Assembly (NCBI GenBank): GCA_036852015.1
Contig: JAANDG010000115.1
Coordinates: forward strand, 62,001 to 126,000
Origin: Pelodera strongyloides
Taxonomy: Eukaryota; Nematoda; Chromadorea; Rhabditida; Rhabditidae
Direction of reading: 5' to 3'
DNA: 64,000 bases
A program made the position numbers and the translations under genes. The stretch's first letter is position 1. Every line of letters begins with the position of its first letter. The notes under the pieces were generated by a model. The model did not search any database. It was not told the DNA's origin and saw nothing but the letters and a program-made list of their open reading frames with translations. This document shows, piece after piece, positions 34,239-43,222 of this stretch.

Positions 34239-36019
34239 ATGCATCTTCTACTACTGTTCTTCGTTCCACTTGCGGTCAGTCTCTTACTAAATTGCCTTTT
34301 TAGATCTCAATGTATCGTTTGGTTAAAGCGGTATAACAGCCGGTTTTAGAAACCGGTGCATGCAAATACTGCCCGGTTTTTTAGTCTAATCATATTCATT
34401 TGCATATACTACAGGGGAATACACCGTCCAATACGCGTTTCAAAAACCGGTCGTTATATCGCTTTAACGGCAGCTATATGAAAAAGAGAAAGGATTTTTT
34501 TCTGTGAGACAAATACTGGATACCGGATTACGCAATCGTGATTATGATAACGGCATTGCAAGTTCAATAAAGGTATACACGGTAATAACGGATACTTTTC
34601 AATAAAATGTTTTACAGCGAAATAGCGGCCGGTTTGTGAAACGCATTGCGTACACCTGCTTTCATGTGGAGCATATGCAAATGAGCAAGAATTAGAATAA
34701 AAACTAAACCCCAATTAGACCTCACGTTGCATAAATGCATAGGAATGCATGTACTTGAGATGTGCTTCAAAAACCGGCCGTATTTCGCTTTAAAGGGAAA
34801 GGATTAATTCTTCAGTTTTAGTTTTCTCTTCCGTTCATGTCGCTGGACGACCCTAAAAATCCGTATTTTGTGTGCAGAACTTGCGAGTTGTATATTTTGG
34901 AATTGGATCGAGAACTCCACGCCTTGGATGTGGTCACCGAAGCGACACTAAATAAGAGCATCAGGGTATTTCTAAGTTTATTGATTTTAATTGACCTAGA
35001 CCTGGTTCACTACATTAATTTGCTTATGCTTTTTATATCAGTGGTGCCAAACTGTTTTCTGTTCCGATTATATTTGGTCCTATTGCTTGGTCCTCACTAG
35101 TGTTCACTAAGTGCCCATTACTTCAACTAACTAAATTCAACTAACAACTAGTATTCAACTAAGTACATTACACTAGCGTTCTGAAGCTCGGTTCCACCTA
35201 GACGATATTCTTCGCTAAAACATTACATCGATTACAGGGGGAACCCATTTTTTTCGACGATTCCCTCGTCTTTTCGCGTGCCATCCCATTTACCACTTGG
35301 TGACCTTATTGTGACCGAGTTTTCTCGAAAGCCGTCGTCTACTGGTCACCACGTGGTCACCAATGGTCAGTGACCGGTCACCAAATGTATTTTTTCGGCG
35401 AGAACCATTTGGTGACCGTTTGCTGACCAGTTTTCTCAATTATTGCGTTTTGAGGTGTATATTATTATTTTAGGAACTTTGCATGCGTCTACAACTGCCG
35501 GCAATAGAACAGGTAACGGAATCAATCTTTAAAGCGGTATTGTACGCGGTCTGTTAAAAGAATACTGGACAAATGAATTCCCATATCCATATATTACGTG
35601 TAATCTGTGCCCTTCCGACTCACAATCAGACGGGCACAGAAAAATACGAAAAACCACATACCATATGGACAGAACTATTATGGACAGAACTATTACTTAG
35701 ACAATGATGATCTTGAAAAAAACCTCTTTTGTTTGTTTAGGTGTGCGCAGCGGTGCGTCGCGCTCCATCATCTGCTTTCCTTGAAGTTACAACACAGGTA
35801 AACGGAATATATTATTTTTTAATATGTCAAACTTTTATGATTGGTTTGTCAGGCTAAACAATGGCCTGAGCCTAAGCCTAAGCCTAAGCCTAAGTGTTTT
35901 CAACCTTATATGTTTGTTCGTGCGTCTGAGCTTGTATTAACTTTTTTTGCATTTAGGATGTATTCGACTTGCATCCAGTCAGCATCTGTCAGGCAATCAA
36001 ATCGTGCCCGATGACATAA
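34239..36019 (+). CDS. Saposin-like (saposin B-type) secreted protein, 112 aa
   Basis: Join 34239-34274, 34822-34965, 35474-35512, 35741-35797, 35957-36019; all introns phase 0, GT-AG. MHLLLLFFVPLAFSLP is a signal peptide split by intron 1. The mature part has the six-cysteine saposin pattern: C30-x2-C33 ... C63-x11-C75 ... C103-x5-C109, within predicted helices (CELYILELDRELHALDVV, RELCMRLQLPAIEQVC). Such proteins bind or disturb lipid membranes; in nematodes the family includes gut amoebapore-like defence proteins and lysosomal activators. Which subclass this is cannot be said. Introns carry MITE copies, and intron 4 a telomeric (CCTAAG) array. Confidence 0.85.
34323..34467. repeat. MITE family A copy (short form) in intron 1
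   Basis: TTAAAGCGGTATAACAGCCG ... CAAAAACCGGTCGTTATATC ... GCTTTAA. Confidence 0.75.
34612..34793. repeat. MITE family A copy in intron 1
   Basis: CAGCGAAATAGCGGCCGG ... AAAAACCGGCCGTATTTCGC; second family A copy in the same intron. Confidence 0.75.
35285..35435. repeat. Repeat family B copy in intron 2
   Basis: CACTTGGTGACCTTATTGTG, GTCTACTGGTCACCACGTGG, TGACCGGTCACCAAATG, TTTGGTGACCGTTTGCTGAC. Confidence 0.75.
35863..35894. repeat. Interstitial telomeric array (CCTAAG)n
   Basis: Four to five CCTAAG units, first one CCTGAG, in intron 4 of the saposin-like gene. TTAGGC is the nematode telomere repeat. Confidence 0.9.
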
Positions 36020-36097
36020 ATTATTCAACGATTATAGAAATCAACGACGTTTACTCTACCTCCCATGCTACGATTTTCAATAGTTTTTTTTTGAACC

Positions 36098-36275
36098 TTA
36101 AAGTGAAATACCGGCCGGTTTTTGAAGCACGTCGTGGACAACTTCTTATGCTAATTTGCTCGAATTTAGCTCGTTTTTTTAATTCTAATTTATGTTAATT
36201 TGCGTTGCGTGAGCTGCATTAGAATGCTGATGTACTCGATGTGTTTCAAAAATCGTCCGGTAGTTCGCTTTAAAT
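36098..36275. repeat. MITE family A copy
   Basis: TTAAAGTGAAATACCGGCCG ... TTTCAAAAATCGTCCGGTAG TTCGCTTTAA; about 80 bp downstream of the saposin-like stop codon. Confidence 0.8.
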
Positions 36276-36699
36276 TAAGTTGTACATACTGCTAACGATT
36301 TAATTTCTTGGATTCTACACTGATTGTCAATCAGTCAGAGTCTCGGATATTTCTGAAGCGCCACGTCCATATTTAATAATAATGATAATAAAAATAAAAG
36401 TAGTGATAATAAAAAATATTGAAATTTTTCGTTGAGTCACGCAAACAAGAAAACAAAAATAAACATATTTTCACAAACATTTTATTCGAAGGAAAAATTG
36501 CACAATCTGGCATGTGACTCGTTATGGACTCCACTACAATACATGAAAGACTTATTGGGGAGTAGGAGCAATTGTAAGATAATTACGGGGCAATTACGAA
36601 AAAGTAGATTTCTGAAAAGATACCGTAATCCATTTGATTTACTTCGGCATTGTGGAAGATCCACAGCTACGTATCTATTGACGTCATATGGTCAGATCA

Positions 36700-36800
36700 T
36701 ACTATAGCGTAAACTTACACCAAAGTAGGTACTATAGCGTAAGTAGGTACTATAGCGTAAAATTACGTACTATAGCGTAAACTTACATCAGAGTAGGTCA
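36700..36800. repeat. Minisatellite with TACTATAGCGTAA unit
   Basis: Four units of GTAGGTACTATAGCGTAA-like sequence, some followed by ACTTACAC/TC. Confidence 0.75.
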
Positions 36801-36930
36801 CAGAAGGCAGAGACTAATATTCTTGACTTATCGTTATTGTTCGGTTTGAGATTATGCAAAACCCTAGTGAGCTAGTCTTATGCTTATTAGTGGGCGTAAG
36901 CGTTACAGTAACATTCAGATGAAAGTGGGA

Positions 36931-37105
36931 CTAAAGCGAAACACCGGCCGGTTTTTGAAACACGCCGTATACACTAGCTTTCTTATGCAACTTATGCAAA
37001 GGAACATAAATTAGAATGAAAAAAATCTAGCAAAAATTAGCATAAATACGTAAGAATTCAGTTGTCCACGATGCGTTTCGAAAACCGGCCGGTATTTCGC
37101 TTTAA
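36931..37105. repeat. MITE family A copy
   Basis: CTAAAGCGAAACACCGGCCG ... AACCGGCCGGTATTTCGC TTTAA. Ends about 25 bp beyond the stop codon of the ML-domain gene. Confidence 0.85.
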
Positions 37106-37129
37106 TATTTAAATTTTAATAAATAAATT

Positions 37130-40100
37130 TTAATTCCTCGATCCTCCTCGGCTTCTGATTTGCTCAGCCTGTGCGCTGATCTCGTTGATAAAGTTCTTGA
37201 ATGCGTTGGGATCGCGAAGGCACTTTTGCTGCTTGTCCTGAAAGTTTGATTTTAAAGCGGTACAACAACCGGTTTCTTTAAGCGAAAGTCGAATAACTTC
37301 ATTCCCACGCATTATATGCAAATGAGTACGATTGGAATAAAACATTGACCCCAATTCTACCCAAAGCAGAACGCATTTTCCCAAAAAAAAACGTTCGTTC
37401 TATAGCGCACTAATTTTTTCGGGAATAAGTCAAATGACGCCTGTCATCAGAAATAGACTAAGCCTTAGCCTAAGCCTAAGCCTAAGCCTAAGCTAACGAT
37501 AGGGATAGGCTTCTTGAAGTCCACAAACCTGAAGGTGATACTTGCATACGTCAACCCAAAGTCGGGCACAGCCTAGTTTCTTGTCGTGGCCGTCAGTGAA
37601 GGAGAACGTTAGCCAGTACTCGTTCTGCAAAAGGAAAAGTTAAATATAGGAGAATTGGAGGGGATAGAGAAAGAGAGGAGAGAGAGAGAGAGAGGGGGAG
37701 AGTGAGAGAGAGATAGCTAGATTGAGGACGCACAGAACAAGAGAGGAGAGAAAGGGAGAGAGAGAGAGAGAAAATGAGAGAGAAAGAGAGAGTAAGAAGA
37801 GAGGGGAGAGAGAGGGGGGACTCACAGATTGCAGGGGTCCGAAGAATGACTTGGGTAGATCTTCCGACGAGAAAACCTTGGAGAAAGTCATCGTCCAATG
37901 TCCCTTAGGAGGAGGACACAACTTGTTCTGCTTGAGGAAGTCGTGGGCCTGAAGGAGCATCAAGTCGTTGCTTTCAAAGTTATAAAATAATCTAATGGCA
38001 TGGGGTCGCTAGCAGACATATCCATATTGTCATTTAAGTTGCTATAAATTATCATCGCGCTGTAAAAAATGACTAGGGGTGAGGTGGTACAGTGGCACTG
38101 TCCTTGCTCACACCACCGGTCACTGGTTCGATCCCGGCCCGGAACCCCCCTCACCATACCAAAGGTGTAAAAGTTAGTAGCTGGGTAACCGGCGGAGATA
38201 AATTGGCTTCCCGGCAAGATTGGCAACAGGGAGGCTTAAAGTCGGCCATGCAGTCTTGCTCTGCAATACCCCTTGCACCGTTTCTGCGGATTTCGGTTGA
38301 TAAACGAGGTTCACCTTATCTTTATCTTTATCATGCTCACCTTGGAGTCCTGTACATACTTATGCGCTCCCTTCACCGCCTCGTTACACTTGTCCAGCAT
38401 GTCGCAATAACGGCTGAAAGCATTTTCTTTTATCTGTGATAAGTTTAAGCATTACTGTCCTATACGTGTAACACGATTTACTAGTAGCAGTAAGTATTGC
38501 TTGTTCAAAAAGCATCACGTGTTGCTGAACCAGTGACCGTATGCACGAACACCGATGATATGCTCCCAGCCCAGCTCCCAGTGGGAGGTGAGAGAAAGTG
38601 AGGGATCACATGAATCAGAGACACGCAGAAACAATTCTCCCAACCGGGGATCTCCCACTGTTCGTGCATACGGCCACAGAAGAGCGCTTCTCTGGCAGAA
38701 AAGTGTCGCGGGTTCGGCGCTACTACGTTTTAGAGAGGTATTTTCGTATTTTCCTAGTCAGACAAAACTATTTTAGGGAGCTGAGACTACAAACTACATA
38801 CTACATTCCCTGCAAAGTTGACGACCGACTGTTGCTTATGGTTAGAAGATAAAAAAAACACGCTGGTAAGAGCCATCCAATGGAAGGCATCCTCACCGAG
38901 TTACGGTATTCTAAAAAATTTGCATACCAAGATCCAACTCCATCGCAACCGTCAATAATATTCCATCCCTGGCAAGGAATCACCTGCCAGCCCTTGGAAC
39001 CGGCCTTGTTGGTGACGGCGTGACGTACCTGGTGATTATTCATTTATTGCTTGGTTTTCGATGCATCGATTGATTTGCAATGATTACTAAAACCATTCTG
39101 GGTTTGTCTAGAAAAAATGTGCTAGTGAAACACGATGTTTTATTGAAGAGAAAGACCTGCTAACTGTAAAGTATAACTTGTGAAAAAACGTCGGACTAAA
39201 GCTGTATTACAGGTGGTTTGCGACACATACTGAACAACGGCGTTCCTATTTACTGAATGGAAATTTACCTCGAGATTCACATCTCTCTCTCTATGTCTCT
39301 CTCTATGTATCTCTATGTCTCTCTGTCTCTGTCTCACAGACAGAAAATTCATTAAAGTATACTCCGCAAACTCCGATAGCATAAACTTCAGCAAGGTATA
39401 CCTCGAGGTCCATTTCGATCTTGTCTCTGGGCAGGTCTTCGGCCACGTCCATCGTCACATTGAAGAAAATGGGCCCCGGGAAACGGGGATAATCGGGCCA
39501 GATAACAATGTTGGACACGTTGACCACGTAGTCGGTCCACTTAAAAAGAAGTTGTTAATGAAGTGTCTTAGGTTAAAGCTTTAACGCAGTACTGTGCCTA
39601 CTGTGGGAAATTTGCTTATGATACGACGCATGTCTTATATGTATCTAATGCAAAATTTTGGTGTCCGTCCGTAGCTTCCGGCACCTACATAGGATACATA
39701 GCATAGAAGATGCGTATCATATGCAAATTTCCCAAACCAGGTACAATACTGCTTTAATTGGAAACTTTTGCTATTGGTTTATCCTTATTATTAGACTAGG
39801 TGGCTCATGTCCATGACTAGACATATCTTTTAAAGCGAAATACCGGCCGGTTTTTGAAACGCATCGAGTATACCAACATTCTTCTGCTTCATATGCAAAT
39901 GAGCATAATTTAGCATAAAAAATAGACCCCAATAGACCCCATTTCGCATAAAAGCATAAGAATGCAGTTATCCACGATGCGTTTCAAAAACCGGCCGGTA
40001 TTTCGCTTTAACGTAGGTATCACTGCGTGTTTTCTTGGGTGATAAACTTCGAAAGCGTGTAACTTTTTTTGGAGAAGACGGTGGAATTTCTTCTATGACA

Positions 40101-40420
40101 ATGTTGATCAGCATGCACTTTCTACAAAATGAGGCATAGTACGTCTGTCTCTAAAGGATTAGGGGCCTAAGCCTAAGCCTAAGCCTAAGCCTGAGCCTCA
40201 TCGTTCCCTTGTTATGCTTATCTAGACTAGGTTTAGTGTGTCGGACCTGTTCAGAAGCGCATCTACTGAACTGCCATCCCCTGATGACGACTCCATGAGG
40301 TCCGGTTTGATATTTCTCCCAGAAAGGCTGAACTCCGGGCAGCGCCTCATTCCAGGCCTTATTCAAGGGAGACTGACCCCAAGCCAGGGCAAGCAACGCA
40401 GCGAGCACCAAGATTCTCAT
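37130..40420 (-). CDS. ML-domain / GM2-activator-like secreted lipid-binding protein (7 exons, 270 aa)
   Basis: Minus-strand exons 40420-40247, 39539-39402, 39028-38928, 38413-38341, 37948-37826, 37624-37529, 37237-37130; phases agree. MRILVLAALLALAWG is a signal peptide; CTTGCAG ends five bases before the ATG (trans-splice candidate). The core resembles the MD-2-related lipid-recognition (ML) fold of GM2 activator: CxxxxxW start (residues 54-59), VSNIVIWPDYPRFPGP, VIPCQG, GVGSC completed across an intron (Cys138), a Cys-rich helix (CRYCDMLDKC), LCPPPKGHW and KKLGCARLW. Proteins of this class bind glycolipids, sterols or phospholipids outside the cell or in lysosomes. A C-terminal helical extension of about 35 residues follows. 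The exon 1 donor (CAG|GTCCGA) is the weakest junction. Introns hold telomeric repeats, MITEs and a SINE. Confidence 0.8.
37458..37493. repeat. Interstitial telomeric array (CCTAAG)n
   Basis: About six units, one CCTTAG variant, in intron 6 of the ML-domain gene. Confidence 0.9.
37670..37820. repeat. (GA)n microsatellite
   Basis: Interrupted GAGAGA tract in intron 5 of the ML-domain gene, ending at its donor region. Confidence 0.9.
38074..38332 (+). mobile_element. tRNA-derived SINE, family S2, with (TTTATC)n tail
   Basis: GGTGGTACAGTGGCACTG (A-box-like), CTGGTTCGATCCCGG (B box), then a non-tRNA body and a tail of CTTTATCTTTATCTTTATC. The tail ends a few bases from the intron 4 donor of the ML-domain gene on the opposite strand. 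Confidence 0.65.
38537..38680. repeat. Inverted-repeat element, family G copy 2
   Basis: CGTATGCACGAACACCG ... CTGTTCGTGCATACGGCCAC ends; interior matches 27019-27160. In intron 3 of the ML-domain gene. Confidence 0.75.
39579..39757. repeat. Foldback family D copy
   Basis: GGGAAATTTGCTTATGATAC mirrored by GTATCATATGCAAATTTCCC, with TAGGATACATAG internal motif. In intron 1 of the ML-domain gene. Confidence 0.75.
39829..40012. repeat. MITE family A copy, well preserved
   Basis: TTTAAAGCGAAATACCGGCC and GGCCGGTATTTCGCTTTAA are perfect inverted ends; GTTTCAAAAACC/GGTTTTTGAAAC extend them. Confidence 0.9.
40165..40200. repeat. Interstitial telomeric array (CCTAAG)n
   Basis: Four CCTAAG units followed by CCTGAG, in intron 1 of the ML-domain gene. 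It creates an Arg-Leu repeat in a spurious open frame. Confidence 0.9.
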
Positions 40421-40510
40421 ACCCCTGCAAGAAATTATAGTTCCTTAATCTTAATGTTGTAAACTGGCAATCCCAATTTTCACGAATGTACATGAAACAT
40501 GATGTGTACA

Positions 40511-40709
40511 CAGGAAAACAAAATAATTGCCGAAACCACAGAAAACCGTCGTTGGCCCGTCACCTGGTGACTGGTTCGTGACCATTTGGCGACCAGTTGA
40601 TGACGGCTTTCGATGAAACTTGGTCGCCACATGGTCACGAAGTGGTCACCAAATGGGCGGGCCCACGAAAAAAACCAGTGAACCGTCACCAAATGGGTTC
40701 ACCCATTTG
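40511..40709. repeat. Repeat family B, full-length copy
   Basis: From CAGGAAAACAAAATAATTGC to GGGTTCACCCATTTGC, carrying six GTCACC/GGTGAC motifs. About 90 bp upstream of the ML-domain gene start. Confidence 0.85.
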
Positions 40710-43078
40710 CTATGTATGTGTATTTCCACCAAGGAACTGTGTAGAGCAACATTCGTAAAAGAAAACGCAAATTCTGTTGGCATGATGTGGTGAACGTTAT
40801 GAAAAGGAGAGCACAAGAACTTTAAAAAATGGTAAAAATAACTACAACTAGATGTGTAACGCAGTAAGGTCTATGATTATGAACACGATTGAAGGTCACA
40901 AAATTGATCCTAAAAGTCTCTCTTTCCGAAGACCGATTTTCTGTTCTTTTTTGCTACGCCATGGCCGGTATAGGGTGTAGTAGACACTAAACTGTGGGTC
41001 AAAATGTGGAAAAGGGTAAACTATTTTACCGTTTTTGAATAATGCACAGTAGGTACATTTAAACACAAAAGTTTCCAAAGCTTATTAAAAATCTTGAATA
41101 TTAATGCGTTACTAACAGAGAACAGAGCAACCTTATTATATAAAGTTGGGAGCTTTGTTTGTTTGTTTGTGCGTTTGTTTGTACGTTTGGATGATGTGCG
41201 TTACGCTCAGGAAGTAGGATTGGTTCAGTAGTTCATGTTCCCATGCACTGAGCCATCTGGCATCCCGAGCGCCCCTCTCACAAAAGCCCGAAAAAAGCTG
41301 CATATTTGGAATGCGTGTGCCGTATCAGCCGTGCGAGTTGGCGGCGCTCAAAGTACTACGAAAAACTACAAAGAACATGCAGATCTAGGGCAACAAAAAG
41401 AACAACGAAGCGAGGATTTTTGCATATGATCCATACCCTAATTTTTTGTAACTGCTTTTGAATCCACGTTTCACGTGTACATAAAATAAAACAAACGTAA
41501 TAGAAAGTCGCCTCGGGCGGCGTAGCCGGCTGGTATTCCAATAATCAAGAGTAGACAATGTTTTTCTAATAAAAATCATAAAGAGAAAAAAATCAATAAC
41601 TTATTCACGAGGAGTAAACTAATCAATACATCGCTTAGATAAGATTAGATAAAGAAAATCCAAACAAAGTGAGACTGGGCTGGGGGATAGGACAAAATCA
41701 GGTTCTCAGTTATAAGACACGCTAAGAAAGGTGATATCATAGACAGAGACAGGACGAGGGGGATGGTTTCTCCCCGAGGATACTTTGTCACTTAGGGAGG
41801 GGGTGAATCAATGGGAGAATAGACATCATAGACAGAGACAGGTTGGGGGGGGGGATAATTTTCTCCCTGGTGATACTTTTGTCGCTGAGGGAGGGGGAGA
41901 ATTGGAGGAGAAACAATAGCAAGCAGAAAAAATATCATTAGAGGGAGGTGAGCTAATCGTAAGCTAAGAACTGCAAAAATAGAACACGACGTGCGTGAAT
42001 AGATTGGTGATGTTGTTCTGACACAGTGGCCTTTGAGCAGCTAACGCTTTGCACCACTTCGATGCGATGCCGCAAAGATGTCATGTAGCTGGATGTGAGT
42101 TATCATATCCAGCTACATGACATCTTTGAGAGCTTAGCTCAAGCTCAGCTACCGCGCAGATGCCGCTCAACAATCGCTCAGCTTAAAACAGCTGCGGCTC
42201 AATAATGTATAATTGATATCTGGAATTTTACTATTGAATTGTTTGCAGTAGTATAAAAAAAATACAAGAGACTGACAATGAGTTGCAGAGAGATTTCGAT
42301 AGGACAAGAATAGATTTTCAATCAAGGCCTTTATGATAAATCAAGCATGAAAGCAACGAAATAAATATATATATTATATATATCTATATATATATATATA
42401 TATATATATATCTATATATATATATATATTCTATATATATATATAATCTATATCTATATATCTCTCTCTCTCTATAGATTGGCTAACTTCATGATCCTCA
42501 AAGTACGTATGAAAACAAAGTAACCATCAAGAAGAAAGCAGGTTTAGAAGAAACACTAGCATGTGTGCGTTGGTTCAAGATGTCTAATGTCAAAATTTCA
42601 CAGAGGACATAGGCACGCACTCTTTTTTATGAAAATGTTTCATTTCACCCTCAAAGTACCAAGTGAAAGTACCAAGATCCGGGTACACGAGGGACAGGGA
42701 TTAGTTGGGTCGATCCGCCCGCGGGTGGGGATAGTCAAGCCTTTCGCTTTCTGCGCGCTGCGCGCCGCGCCATCTAAGCGGGTCGCGCCCTAGATACCGG
42801 ATCATGATAACAAATTGCTACAGAAACCTAACGAGATAGTGAGCTGAACGTGGAGAATGAGAGACTACTAAGAAATTAGAGTGTAGATATCCGCAGGAGA
42901 GTCTTAGAGATGCGCTACTCAAACATTTGCAAGTTTGAGGGTGAAAATTTTAACCGCTTGTGACTTGTTGGTGTAAGTGTTTGATCTTTGAAAAAACGTG
43001 AGGTTGTTGCGAAGAGTATTTTGTAACGTCATTTATAATCCCACGAGTCCGTCTTACCCGGAAACCCAAATTTTACCA
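40710..43078. other. Intergenic stretch, no gene identified
   Basis: Holds an inverted copy of the composite repeat (41120-41345), an 87-bp tandem duplication (41740-41910; units share CATAGACAGAGACAGG and TTTCTCC), a hairpin at 42072-42126 (GATGTCATGTAGCTGGAT and complement), an AT microsatellite (42365-42450). First exons of the gene ending at 45502 may lie here but were not found. Confidence 0.5.
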
Positions 43079-43217
43079 GAGGCCGTATTCACCGCTCCCA
43101 TTCCCTTGGGGAACTATTCCCTGGGTGGGGACAGAAAATAGCATTCTAAAGTGAGACACGCAGAGAAAAGGACGGGGAATTCCCAATGGGGAATTTAGTA
43201 GTTGATATGGCCTCTGG
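43079..43217. repeat. MITE family F copy at an exon boundary
   Basis: CCAGAGGCCGTATTCACC at the left and TTGATATGGCCTCTGG at the right. It ends about five bases before the likely acceptor of the first recognisable exon of the next gene. Confidence 0.75.
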
Positions 43218-43222
43218 CCAAG

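Noticed and set aside
42563..42793. First exon of the unrecognised gene
   Set aside because: No donor in suitable phase and GC-rich Arg/Ala end looks like repeat; no signal peptide.
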